DNA of 64,000 nt, taken from Pedobacter sp. GTDB taxonomy: Bacteria > Bacteroidota > Bacteroidia > Sphingobacteriales > Sphingobacteriaceae. The notes under the pieces were generated by a model. The model worked only from the letters and a program-made list of their open reading frames with translations. It did no database searches and was not told the DNA's origin. Location of the stretch: positions 1-64,000 of the forward strand of contig NZ_JAVHXT010000008.1 in NCBI RefSeq assembly GCF_031119335.1. The letters are read 5' to 3'. Shown here piece after piece: positions 26,959-35,704 of the stretch. A program made the translations under genes and the position numbers. Position 1 is the stretch's first letter, and each line of letters begins with the position of its first letter.

Positions 26959-28506
26959 ATGAAAAATTTAATTGTACCAATTATAGCGTTCATGGCACTT
27001 ATTAGTTCTTGTGCCAAAGATAAAGGCAATTACGACTACAACCCCAAGGAAGAAGTAGAAGTAAAAGGTATAGCAACAAGTTACACTGTTATATCGGAAA
27101 AGGAAAATTTGGTTATTAACCCAGAAGTGACCTCAACAGACCCTAGTGCCCAATTAGAATACCTTTGGGGCATTTATGAAACCAACGTACAAGGCTATGC
27201 CCCAAAATTAGATACCTTGGCTAAAACTAAAAACTTGAACTATGCAGTAAAACAAGCAGCGAAAGGATGGGTTTTGGTGTACAGAGTAACAAATAAGAAA
27301 ACTGGATATGCCCAGCATTTCAAAAGTGACATTAACGTTGTTACCGAATTCACAAGAGGATGGTATGTGGCAAAAGACGATGGTAGCCAAGCAGACCTAG
27401 ATTTGTTTCTAACACCAACTAACATAATTCCTAATGGTAAACGTGAAAATATTTACAGTACCATTAACGGTGCAAAGGCACCAGGAAAAGTCAATATGTT
27501 AAGTTTCTTAAGTAGTTATAAATCTAACGTAACCGGTGTTAATGGAAACACCAGAACATTATTTTTAGTAACAGATAAAGACATTGCTGCAACTTATGTG
27601 AACACGCTACGAAAAATTAAAGATTTTAACAGCATCTTTATTGGAACTCCTAGCGTTAAAAGCCCAAGTGCCTTGTTCGTAAGTGGAACTGCTTATTATC
27701 TGGTAAATGATGGTCAGGTGCACAGCATTTACAACATGGGGTCTAATTTTGGGCAGTTTAGCGCAAGGATAATGAAAGATGCCAATAACACCAACTACAA
27801 TCTCTCAAAATACTTTTTACCTGGTATACCTGGCTTAGTAGACCCCTATTTGTTCGACGAAATAACCAGTTCTTTTGTTTCTATGTCTCAAGGCTCTGGC
27901 CCAATGGCTGTTGTTGGTGACGATGCCACTACCACCCTTCCTGCAAGCAACAATAACCAGAAACTGCTATATATGGGCACAAAATCAATGGGATATCCAG
28001 CAGCGCCAGGAATAGTTGGCACACTTGGTTATGCTATTTTTCAAGATAAGACAAACCCAGCTATAAAAAATTTAGCAGAAATTTCTGGCTACAGTGGTTT
28101 CAAATTAAAAATTATACAAACCCCATTAACCGTAGCAGATAAGCTTTATAATGCAACTATGCACACTTTGCTCTTTGGTGACGAAAGTATGATGTATTTT
28201 GTTGTTGGCAACGAAATTTGGAGCCGTAACCTAGCTAATAAGTTCGAAAAATTAGAGTTTACGCTGCCAGCTGGCGAAGAATTAACATTTATGCGCCATA
28301 AAAAAGCAACCGAAACAGGATACGCCTACAATTATGTAATGATAGGCTCTAAGGTTGGAGCAAATTACAAGGTTCGTATGTTCAGCAAATCATCAGGTAG
28401 CTTAAATGCTACTCCTGATTTTACATTGGAAGGTACTGGAATAGCCAGAGAAGCTATTTACATCTCTCCAGCAGCATCAGAAAGCACACACAATCCATCA
28501 TTTTAG
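26959..28506 (+). CDS. PKD-like family lipoprotein
   Basis: A 515-residue predicted lipoprotein (lipobox ISSC, Cys18) that opens CAKDKGNYDYNPKEEVEVKG, the usual start of the PKD-like lipoproteins found in susCD operons. Two N-terminal Ig/PKD-like segments (about 30-140) are followed by a larger beta-rich part that resembles a propeller. It is probably surface-exposed and binds the substrate. Last gene of the tight susCD-DUF4843-PKD run; a hairpin follows the stop. Confidence 0.85.
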   Translation: MKNLIVPIIAFMALISSCAKDKGNYDYNPKEEVEVKGIATSYTVISEKENLVINPEVTSTDPSAQLEYLWGIYETNVQGYAPKLDTLAKTKNLNYAVKQAAKGWVLVYRVTNKKTGYAQHFKSDINVVTEFTRGWYVAKDDGSQADLDLFLTPTNIIPNGKRENIYSTINGAKAPGKVNMLSFLSSYKSNVTGVNGNTRTLFLVTDKDIAATYVNTLRKIKDFNSIFIGTPSVKSPSALFVSGTAYYLVNDGQVHSIYNMGSNFGQFSARIMKDANNTNYNLSKYFLPGIPGLVDPYLFDEITSSFVSMSQGSGPMAVVGDDATTTLPASNNNQKLLYMGTKSMGYPAAPGIVGTLGYAIFQDKTNPAIKNLAEISGYSGFKLKIIQTPLTVADKLYNATMHTLLFGDESMMYFVVGNEIWSRNLANKFEKLEFTLPAGEELTFMRHKKATETGYAYNYVMIGSKVGANYKVRMFSKSSGSLNATPDFTLEGTGIAREAIYISPAASESTHNPSF

Positions 28507-28509
28507 CTA

Positions 28510-28534
28510 AAGGGAAGTGGCTAACACTTCCCTT
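28510..28534 (+). terminator. Hairpin after the PKD-like gene
   Basis: AAGGGAAGTG pairs perfectly with CACTTCCCTT around GCTAA, 4 bases after the stop. The tail (CTAATAAAAC) is not U-rich, so it may weaken rather than stop transcription into the thiol-reductase genes. Confidence 0.55.
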
Positions 28535-28572
28535 CTAATAAAACACAACCACACAAAACAAAACTTGAAATC

Positions 28573-29964
28573 ATGATTAAAAAAATTTTAGCAACAGCAT
28601 TAAGCATTACGCTGGCAGGCAGTATAGGCTTTGCACAAACCAGCACCAAGCCTGTCCAAATTAAAGGGGATGTAGATCGTCCTTTCCGTAAAACAGTAAA
28701 ACTATTTAAAGTAGTTGATGGTAAAACTGTAGAAATGGCTACGGCAAATATCAATACCAATAAAAAGTTTGGCTTTCTATTCTACCCAGATTACGAAGGC
28801 CTTTATGTACTTGGTACTGGCAACGAAATGAGCCCTAATGAAAATCTCAAATTCTACTTTAAACCTGGCGATCAACTAGAAGTGAGCATAGCCGATACCA
28901 CTTATACCTTGAAAGGAAATTTAAACTCGAAGGAAAACATCATTTTAAAACAATGGGACGATTTAACCCCTCCGCTATATATGAAGGCTGTAAACTTCAT
29001 GAAAACATTCAGCACATTTATGGATTATTTCCCGCAACAAGAAACTATTGTTGCCAAGGCTAAAACATTCACCAATGGCAAGGTTTCGGGCAATCCAAAA
29101 TTTGATAGAGCCCTAAAAGATATCATGCAGCTCGATTTAATTAACTATGCTACCAATTTCCTGAATACGCCACGTTCAGCGCACCCTAGCACCGAAGAGT
29201 TAAGCGATTTTTACGCTACAATTAAGGCAACGGATATCTCTAAAAATACCCAAAAAATCTACAATTATCCTTGGGGACAAAGAGTGCTATCAGCGGCAGC
29301 TCGTTTAAACATGCGCTTAGATGATAAAAAATACAAAACTGGAGCAGAAGGATTGGCATTATCGCTTCCATATATTGCTAATGATACCTTAAAAGGCGAT
29401 TTAGTATTGGAAAACTTAGCTATGTATAAAAACTACGCTGATTACAAAGCTATTGCCAACCAATACGGCAACTTTCTATTAACCAAGGCTCAAAAAGAAA
29501 AAGATAATGCTTTAATTACGCCATTACTCACTTATAAAGCTGGCACAGATGGCCTTCAATTTACCTATCCAGACAAAGAGGGCAAACAGGTTTCGTTTGC
29601 AAGCTTAAAAGGCAAAGTTGTTTTAGTTGACGTTTGGGCCACTTGGTGCGGTCCTTGCAAAGCAGAATTTCCACACCTAAAACAATTGGAAAAAGATGTA
29701 GAAGGCAAGCCTATACAGATTGTAAGTATTTCTACAGATTCTGAAAAGGATAAGGAAAAATGGCTAAAAATGATTAAAGATGAAGGATTGGGAGGCATGC
29801 AATTATATGCGGGAGCAGATAATGAATTCTCCAAATACTACAAAGTAAATACCATCCCTCGTTTCTTAGTGTTTGATAAAAACGGAAAGATTGTAAGCAT
29901 AGATGCTCCACGTCCATCAGATCCTAAATTGAAAGAATTATTATTTGCTGAAGCGGCTAAATAA
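28573..29964 (+). CDS. TlpA-family thiol-disulfide reductase (long form)
   Basis: A 463-residue exported protein with signal 1-22 (ending GFAQ). The first 300 residues form a beta-sandwich-like N domain and a helical region typical of Bacteroidota TlpA-like proteins. The C-terminal thioredoxin domain (about 325-460) has active site WCGPC (Cys359, Cys362), a cis-proline TIPRFLVF segment and a G-K-I-V strand. It would reduce disulfides in the periplasm. It is the first of four thioredoxin-fold proteins in a row, lying between two hairpins. Confidence 0.92.
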   Translation: MIKKILATALSITLAGSIGFAQTSTKPVQIKGDVDRPFRKTVKLFKVVDGKTVEMATANINTNKKFGFLFYPDYEGLYVLGTGNEMSPNENLKFYFKPGDQLEVSIADTTYTLKGNLNSKENIILKQWDDLTPPLYMKAVNFMKTFSTFMDYFPQQETIVAKAKTFTNGKVSGNPKFDRALKDIMQLDLINYATNFLNTPRSAHPSTEELSDFYATIKATDISKNTQKIYNYPWGQRVLSAAARLNMRLDDKKYKTGAEGLALSLPYIANDTLKGDLVLENLAMYKNYADYKAIANQYGNFLLTKAQKEKDNALITPLLTYKAGTDGLQFTYPDKEGKQVSFASLKGKVVLVDVWATWCGPCKAEFPHLKQLEKDVEGKPIQIVSISTDSEKDKEKWLKMIKDEGLGGMQLYAGADNEFSKYYKVNTIPRFLVFDKNGKIVSIDAPRPSDPKLKELLFAEAAK

Positions 29965-29979
29965 AAAACACTTCTAATC

Positions 29980-30008
29980 TTCCCAAGCAGCAATAAACTG
30001 CTTGGGAA
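29980..30008 (+). terminator. Rho-independent terminator
   Basis: TTCCCAAGCAG pairs perfectly with CTGCTTGGGAA around loop CAATAAA, followed by ATCTTTTCATTT. It lies 16 bases after the first TlpA gene. Confidence 0.7.
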
Positions 30009-30030
30009 ATCTTTTCATTTAAAAAATTGT

Positions 30031-31218
30031 ATGAACACATTCAAAAAATGGTGTATAGTCACTGCTTTGTCTTTTATTTCTGGTTATGCCATTGCACAAC
30101 AAGACAGCATACAAATCTCTGGAACCTTAAAAGACCTTAATAACCATGTGGTTTATATTAGCTTTAAGGATGAAAATGGCGCCAACAAATATTTTAGAAC
30201 CACAGCTAAAGGCAACAATTTTTCGCTAACAGTACCTAAACAAACAATACCTGTTATCGCTAGGCTAGACATTTCTTTGAGGAGAGATTTATCGGCAAAA
30301 GTAGGCAAACAGAGCATAGGTAGTCCTGCCCCAAGTTTAAATCTATTCGTTTATAACAAACCAATAAGTGTTAATGGCGATGCTTTGCTTGTTCAATTTG
30401 CCAGTATCAAAGGCGACGAAGAAAACAATCGTTTCGAGGACTTTAAGAAAGCTACACGTGTTAATGAAACACGAAGCTATTTAATCCACAAAAACCTGTT
30501 CCAAAACAATTATCATCAAGAAGCACTTATTGGCAACAAAGATAGCTTAGAAGCAGAGCTTACTATCCTACAAAAAAGGCATATACAAGCACAAAGGGAG
30601 TATGTAAGTAAAAATCCAAATGCATTTGCAACAATTTATCTGCTTACTAGAATGCAAAACCTTTACACGGCAGAAGATTTCATAAAAAACTGGAATAAAG
30701 TACCAGAAAAATACAAAACACATCCCGATACCAAAAGTATAGCTAACTACATAAAAGAAGTAAGCGTAACCTTAGCTGGTACCCCAGCAAAAACTTTCGA
30801 ACGGAAAGACAAAGACGGAAAAACCATTCGTTTGGCAGATTACAAAGGCAAAACAGTATTACTCGATTTTTGGGGCAGTTGGTGTGGCCCTTGTAGAGCC
30901 AGTCATCCTCATTTAAAAGAGCTTTACAAAAAATACAAAAAAGATGGCTTTGAAATTATCGCCATTGCACACGAGAGGGCAAAAACATTAGATGAAGCCA
31001 AAGCGGCTTGGTTAAAAGCTATTGAAGAAGACCAAATTAACTGGGTTCATATCTTAAACATGGACGGTATTGAGCAGCAAAACATTGTAAAAGACTACGG
31101 CGTAATGGCTTTTCCTACTAAAATATTGGTAGACAAAGAAGGCAAAATCTTACTCAGAATAAGCGCCAGTGCAACAGATGATATAGATAAAGCATTAGAA
31201 AAAATTTACGGACACTAA
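30031..31218 (+). CDS. TlpA-family thiol-disulfide reductase
   Basis: A 395-residue exported protein (signal about 1-22, ending AIAQ). An N-terminal beta domain (about 25-110) and a helical middle part are followed by a thioredoxin domain (about 250-393) with WCGPC (Cys285, Cys288) and the cis-Pro segment AFPTKILVD. It resembles the previous gene in layout but not closely in sequence, so they are old paralogues. The stop is 10 bases before the protease gene, indicating an operon with it. Confidence 0.92.
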   Translation: MNTFKKWCIVTALSFISGYAIAQQDSIQISGTLKDLNNHVVYISFKDENGANKYFRTTAKGNNFSLTVPKQTIPVIARLDISLRRDLSAKVGKQSIGSPAPSLNLFVYNKPISVNGDALLVQFASIKGDEENNRFEDFKKATRVNETRSYLIHKNLFQNNYHQEALIGNKDSLEAELTILQKRHIQAQREYVSKNPNAFATIYLLTRMQNLYTAEDFIKNWNKVPEKYKTHPDTKSIANYIKEVSVTLAGTPAKTFERKDKDGKTIRLADYKGKTVLLDFWGSWCGPCRASHPHLKELYKKYKKDGFEIIAIAHERAKTLDEAKAAWLKAIEEDQINWVHILNMDGIEQQNIVKDYGVMAFPTKILVDKEGKILLRISASATDDIDKALEKIYGH

Positions 31219-31228
31219 AACCAACAAA

Positions 31229-32410
31229 ATGAACTTAAAAAAATATATGGCAATGCTTGCACTTTGCGTTGGCAGCATAACATTACTACAAGCACAATCT
31301 AAGCTTGTAACAACCATTCCTTTCGAAATAATACGTGGCTCTATTGTGCTTAAAGTGAAAATTAACGACAATAGTAAAACACTTCGTTTGCTTTTTGACA
31401 CAGGAGCCGATGGCATGGCAGTTGCTAAAACCACAGCAGACTCTATCGGTTTAAAAGTAACCCGCAACAATAACGCTTCGGTAGTAGGTGGCTCTATGAA
31501 AATTGATGTTTCTGATGGCAACGACATCCACATGGAAAATGGCTTTGTACTTAAAAACCAAGGTATAGCTATATTTCCAAAACTAGACAAAGGTTTGGAT
31601 GGTCTAATTGGCAACACCATGACTAAACGCTATGTAACCAAGGTAGATTTCAATAAATATGAGCTATCTCTTTACGAATTCGAAAACTACCAACCCGAAA
31701 AAGGCAGTACTGTAATTCCAATCACTATTCCAGATGGACTTTTCATCATTCCAGGAAATGTGGAAATTGTAGCTGGTAAAACTCACGTGGGCAACTTTGT
31801 TTTTGATACGGGCGCCTCTTACAACCTTATCTGCTTTAGGCCATTTGTTAAAAAGAACAAACTACTTATTAGTGGTTTCAAGTCAGACTACCATGCATCT
31901 ACAGTGAGCATGGGCGTTTCCTCTCCTACTTTTAACGGTAAAGCCAGCAGCTTTTCATTTGCCAACACACAACCGCTTAAAAACATGCCAATTACTTTGA
32001 TGGCCGGCGGTGGGCAAAACGAAGATTGGAACCCTGGTTTTGATGGTTCTATTGGCATGGGTATTATTTCCAGATACAATTTCACCATTAACCGCCAAAA
32101 AAATGAGATCTATTTTATGCCCAACCACAGTTTAAATTACCCTCTTGGTTTTAACTTATCACCATATCTTATGGCCTTTAATTTAAAGGGCGAGTTAGAA
32201 ATAACTGGACACGTGAGGGTAATATTCGATAATGAAGTTTCTTTGCCCACCGGTACAAAAATAAATTCAATTAATGGTATTACCGCAAAAGCAATGCTGG
32301 CCGACGCTAGTAAGATAGAGCAGTTAAAAGCATTGCCTCGTAATACCGAGCTAAAAATAAGCTATGTAGACAACAACAAACAGTTAACGGCTACCTACCC
32401 TAAACAATAA
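31229..32410 (+). CDS. Retropepsin-like aspartic protease, secreted
   Basis: A 393-residue exported protein with signal 1-22 (ending LQAQ). Two aspartic-protease half domains are visible, each with D-T-G-A: LLFDTGADGM (Asp57) and FVFDTGASYN (Asp193). Each is followed by the second family motif, GLDGLIGNT (about 122-130) and GFDGSIGMG. Having both lobes in one chain resembles pepsin-like proteases; bacterial members are usually called pepsin/retropepsin-like. A C-terminal PDZ-like tail with TKINSINGITAKAML follows. It probably cleaves peptides in the periplasm. It lies tightly between a TlpA gene and another thioredoxin gene. Confidence 0.88.
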   Translation: MNLKKYMAMLALCVGSITLLQAQSKLVTTIPFEIIRGSIVLKVKINDNSKTLRLLFDTGADGMAVAKTTADSIGLKVTRNNNASVVGGSMKIDVSDGNDIHMENGFVLKNQGIAIFPKLDKGLDGLIGNTMTKRYVTKVDFNKYELSLYEFENYQPEKGSTVIPITIPDGLFIIPGNVEIVAGKTHVGNFVFDTGASYNLICFRPFVKKNKLLISGFKSDYHASTVSMGVSSPTFNGKASSFSFANTQPLKNMPITLMAGGGQNEDWNPGFDGSIGMGIISRYNFTINRQKNEIYFMPNHSLNYPLGFNLSPYLMAFNLKGELEITGHVRVIFDNEVSLPTGTKINSINGITAKAMLADASKIEQLKALPRNTELKISYVDNNKQLTATYPKQ

Positions 32411-32419
32411 CACTTTGTG

Positions 32420-33559
32420 ATGAAAAGATTTGTAATGATATTACTAGCGGCCGTATTTACTGCTACTAGCTTTGCGCAAAGTGCATTAGACAAGGCTTTA
32501 AACCAAGCCAAAAAAGAAAATAAACTGGTTTTTGTAGACACCTATTTTACGGGCTGCCTACCATGCGAACAAATGGATAATGAAGTTTTCCCAAATGCTG
32601 CCGTAAGCAAGCTCATGGAGAAAAACTTCGTAATGCTAAAAGTAAACGTATTTACCGAGAAACTAGGAGACACCTTGAAAGTACAGCATATTTTAAATGG
32701 TTTCCCTACTTTTTTGGTATTAAATAGCAAAGGTTATTTAGTATCGGCTATTTCTGGCTTTAAAGATCCAGGTGATTTAATAAGTTTTTTGAACAATGCG
32801 AAAAAACGTGCCGATAAAGGAATATACCATGCAGGCTACTCAGCTAATTATAACGTTAACGACTACCCTACATTTTACCCAGAATTTGCCAAAACCAGAA
32901 AAGGCGTAACGCAACAAGACTTAAAAGAATATGCCGATAAATTGTCAGATTTTAAGGCAAAAAATAGCTTACTACCTTTTCTCATTTCGCGTAATACAAA
33001 TGATAAAGTAACTACAGAAATACTGAAAGACTATACAACTTACGCCTATCTTTACGGAGAAGAAGTACTACAACCTGTGTTAGACCGTGTGCTTACTTCT
33101 GCAATGCAAAACAGTATCAATGCTTCGAGCACCAAAGCAGATTTTGAGAATTTCTTAGCTCAATATCAAACTAAATTTCCTACCGAACGCTGGAAAATTA
33201 ACCTACAAACCTTGGGCACCAAGTTTTATTTAGAAATGAAGAAAGACACCACCGCCTACCTACATTTTGCCATTAAAAACCCTGTGCTATACCAATATCA
33301 TTTCAGCGCATTAGTAAACGCCATGACTGTTAAAAAGCAAATAAAAGGAGAAACTGCCGAGCTGTTGTTACAATGGGCAGATACCATTATTAACGAAAAC
33401 AGCAGTATGGAGATCATTAAAAATGCAGCTTACCTTAATAAACGCATTGGCAATAACGAAGGTTACAAAAAATTTATACAAATGGCTATTAATAGAGCCA
33501 AGAAATATGAAATGCCTTTTAAAGACATGGAAGAAAGCTTAAAGCAAACTTCCAAATAA
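32420..33559 (+). CDS. Thioredoxin-fold exported protein (CLPC active site)
   Basis: A 379-residue exported protein with signal 1-19 (ending SFA-Q). The thioredoxin domain (about 22-130) has active site GCLPC (Cys46, Cys49), in the style of DsbD C-terminal and thioredoxin_7 domains, and a cis-Pro segment GFPTFLVLN. The remaining 240 residues are helical and TPR-like. A GTG codon sits directly before ATG 32420; the ATG is chosen. It lies 9 bases after the protease gene, so the redox and protease genes are one transcript. Confidence 0.88.
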   Translation: MKRFVMILLAAVFTATSFAQSALDKALNQAKKENKLVFVDTYFTGCLPCEQMDNEVFPNAAVSKLMEKNFVMLKVNVFTEKLGDTLKVQHILNGFPTFLVLNSKGYLVSAISGFKDPGDLISFLNNAKKRADKGIYHAGYSANYNVNDYPTFYPEFAKTRKGVTQQDLKEYADKLSDFKAKNSLLPFLISRNTNDKVTTEILKDYTTYAYLYGEEVLQPVLDRVLTSAMQNSINASSTKADFENFLAQYQTKFPTERWKINLQTLGTKFYLEMKKDTTAYLHFAIKNPVLYQYHFSALVNAMTVKKQIKGETAELLLQWADTIINENSSMEIIKNAAYLNKRIGNNEGYKKFIQMAINRAKKYEMPFKDMEESLKQTSK

Positions 33560-33619
33560 GACGAAAGAAATTTAGCAATGGATGTTGCTAGAGGTTTAGG
33601 TAATTAATAGTTAATTAAG

Positions 33620-33653
33620 AAGGGGTCGGATGTTTTGCCGGCTCCTTTATTTC
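33620..33653 (+). terminator. Rho-independent terminator
   Basis: AAGGGGTCGG pairs with CCGGCTCCTT (two G-T wobbles) around ATGTTTTG, followed by TATTTCAT. It ends the TlpA-protease-thioredoxin unit. Confidence 0.65.
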
Positions 33654-33665
33654 ATCTAAGCTAAA

Positions 33666-33902
33666 ATGAAAAATAACGAACTCAACAACCAAGCTTTTGC
33701 AAATTATGTGCGAAAAGTAAGAAGAGATAAAGAACTCTCCCAATTGTGTATGGCAAACTTGATGAACATCTCGCAAAATGCCTATTGCTTAATAGAAAAC
33801 GGGCATACCAAAATTACACTAGCACATATACAATAAATAGCACATGCGTTTAAAATTAGTGAGAAACGATTGTTAGAAAATTTCTTCAACAATTCAGCAT
33901 AA
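33666..33902 (+). pseudogene. XRE-family HTH regulator with an in-frame stop
   Basis: The reading frame runs MKNNELNNQAFANYVRKVRR and on through a Cro/C1-type HTH (LSQLCMANLMNISQNAYCLI, then ENGHTKITLAHIQ), reaches TAA at 33834-33836, and continues in the same frame with IAHAFKISEKRLLENFFNNS to a second TAA at 33900-33902. The stop replaces a residue that is commonly Lys in this position (A-to-T change, AAA to TAA). Without it the protein would be 78 residues, a normal small XRE regulator. A shortened 56-residue product would retain the recognition helix but lose the last helices. It sits between redox genes and could once have regulated them. Confidence 0.7.
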
Positions 33903-33971
33903 ACATTTGATAGACAATGTCTATTGACAATCAAATTTGCTATGCTTAAATTTATATTAACCATTTAACCT

Positions 33972-35063
33972 ATGAAGAAATTATCGCTATTACTCCTATT
34001 GCCTTTACTAGGCCTTATCGCTTGTAAAGAAAACAAAGCTAGCAAGCAAAGCTTTTTAAGAAACACATCTATTACCAGCGGTATAGACAGTGCTAAAGCC
34101 CAACAAAAAGGACTTATTCTTATCTCTAACAAAGAAGGCTGCAGCATGTGCGAACTTTTTGAGGTAGATTTAATGAAAGACGAAGCCTACGCAGAAAAGG
34201 TTTACAGCAATTTTGTACTGCAGCGCATAGACGAAAACAGCATGGGCAACCGCTGGCTGGCCAGACTATTGAACCGCGGCAGTTTCCCTATCTTTTTATT
34301 CTTTAACAATAATATGTCGCTAATAGGAATAGAAATGGGCGCCATTAATAAAAAGGAAATGGAAACCTATATAGCCAACACCTTAAAAGGCGAAAAATGG
34401 GTAGACAAGCATTACCAACCTGGTGCCGAAACCAATATGCCCGCCAGCAAACTTTTAAGCTATGTAGAAAATAGCTATAAGGCACAATTGTATTGGACGC
34501 AATTTCGTACCAAGCAAAAAGAAAATTTTGATAAAATAGAACCCGCTTTAAAAACCAGTATTGCCGCCTACCCTACTTTTTTTAACAACCACTTACTGGC
34601 TAGATATTACACGGTTAAAAAAGATACCATACAGAGTAGAAAATCTGCTACATTAGCTTTGTCATTTAACGACCCTACTTCCTTATATTTTAATGCCAAC
34701 TTACGTACTGAACTTAAATATATTGTAAACCCCAACTACGATATTTATAGCGAGCCATATATAGCTATTGGCGAAACCGAACAACAGTTAGGGCAGGTAA
34801 AATTTGGCGAGAAGAGAACCGTAAGCTTTAAGATTACCAACCTGGGCAGAGAAACACTTTTATTTAAAAAACCCTACACCAGCTGTAATTGTACCTTAGC
34901 CAGTTATCCCGAAAAGGGAATTAAACCTAAAGAAACTGGTGTATTAACAGTTAACTTTTCTGCTACCAAATCCGGTGAGTTTACACAAATAATTTATGTT
35001 ACCACTAACGCCATCAACTCTCCCCTGGAACTTGCCATTAAAGGTGTAGTTTTAGGAAACTAG
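33972..35063 (+). CDS. Thioredoxin-like / DUF1573 fusion lipoprotein
   Basis: A 363-residue lipoprotein (lipobox LIAC, Cys18). The N-terminal thioredoxin-like domain (about 35-150) has a CSMC pair (Cys57, Cys60). A helical middle section follows, then a C-terminal DUF1573 domain (about 255-360) with FKITNLGRE and the C-N-C pair (Cys305, Cys307). The fusion places a probable redox domain and an Ig-like DUF1573 domain in one envelope protein. It is the fourth thioredoxin-fold product of the locus. It begins 69 bases after the broken HTH gene, with ATG 33972. Confidence 0.85.
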   Translation: MKKLSLLLLLPLLGLIACKENKASKQSFLRNTSITSGIDSAKAQQKGLILISNKEGCSMCELFEVDLMKDEAYAEKVYSNFVLQRIDENSMGNRWLARLLNRGSFPIFLFFNNNMSLIGIEMGAINKKEMETYIANTLKGEKWVDKHYQPGAETNMPASKLLSYVENSYKAQLYWTQFRTKQKENFDKIEPALKTSIAAYPTFFNNHLLARYYTVKKDTIQSRKSATLALSFNDPTSLYFNANLRTELKYIVNPNYDIYSEPYIAIGETEQQLGQVKFGEKRTVSFKITNLGRETLLFKKPYTSCNCTLASYPEKGIKPKETGVLTVNFSATKSGEFTQIIYVTTNAINSPLELAIKGVVLGN

Positions 35064-35103
35064 TTTTTGAATTCTTTATTTATAACTCTTAAAATAAAAT
35101 ATT

Positions 35104-35376
35104 ATGAAAAAAACATTTTTATCTCTACTGTTATTAATGACGGTAACTACGTTAAATGCTCAAGTTGAAACGGATGTACCATGCCTTGAAAATGAATGGG
35201 GAAAATATTTTCCAAGTCCAGTGAGTTGTAGTGTATTTTATATCTGTTCTCATGCTGCCTACAGTTCATCATTAGTTCTATATGCTTATGAATGTCCTGA
35301 TGACCTATGGTATGATCCGGAATCTCAAAGTTGTGTTTTTCCATGGTTATCTCCTTGCGATATTTTCACACTTTAA
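35104..35376 (+). CDS. Small secreted six-cysteine protein, peritrophin-A/CBM14-like
   Basis: A 90-residue protein with signal 1-19 (ending LNA-Q). The mature part has six cysteines: C27-x14-C42-x5-C48-x15-C64-x12-C77-x7-C85. That spacing fits the published peritrophin-A (CBM14) pattern of chitin-binding domains, which also expects aromatic and Pro contexts seen here: KYFPSPVSCSVFYIC and ECPDDLWYDPESQSC. CBM14 is mainly a eukaryotic, arthropod-type domain, so a stand-alone bacterial copy is unusual. Three disulfides are predicted, which fits the adjacent thioredoxin-fold genes. Alternatives are a Cys-rich toxin or bacteriocin-like peptide. Composition is not obviously foreign by eye. Confidence 0.75.
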   Translation: MKKTFLSLLLLMTVTTLNAQVETDVPCLENEWGKYFPSPVSCSVFYICSHAAYSSSLVLYAYECPDDLWYDPESQSCVFPWLSPCDIFTL

Positions 35377-35491
35377 GAATGATATTATTGAAGCTAACAT
35401 GGGACATTTAAATCCCAAATACAGGAATAATTAAGGATAACTTAATTAGTTTAAATAGCAAAAAAGAAACAGATAAATTATTCTTAGAAAT

Positions 35492-35679
35492 TGCTTAAAT
35501 CTCTAATTTTAATAAAAAACCCCTTCCGTGACGCTAGGCTCTTAGAAACATCCTGTAACGAGTGGTCTTGACAAGCTAGGAGTTTTATACTTACCGTAAC
35601 TCTTATCCAACAGCAAGACGTATATTTTAAAATTAGAAATTTAAGCAGTTTTCTTAATCTTCGAATATAAGATTAAGAA
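35492..35679. repeat. Long inverted repeat around an uncharacterised 113-base core, plus hairpin
   Basis: TTGCTTAAATCTCTAATTTT plus AA (35492-35513) pairs with 35627-35648 at 20 of 22 positions. Between them is a distinct, more GC-balanced core of 113 bases. Directly after it, TTCTTAATCTT and AAGATTAAGAA (35651-35661, 35669-35679) form a hairpin with a T-rich tail. The rest of the 328-base gap (35377-35704) shows no reading frame. Confidence 0.6.
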
Positions 35680-35704
35680 TTTTTAAATAAAACGATGGAA
35701 AGTT

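Noticed and set aside
21326..28506. Calling the first SusC/SusD locus a polysaccharide locus
   Set aside because: No glycoside hydrolase, lyase or esterase of a CAZy family is present in it or after it; only redox proteins and a protease follow.
33834..33836. Programmed stop-codon read-through or selenocysteine-like recoding in the HTH gene
   Set aside because: The stop is TAA, there is no recoding hairpin nearby, and a single A-to-T change explains it better.
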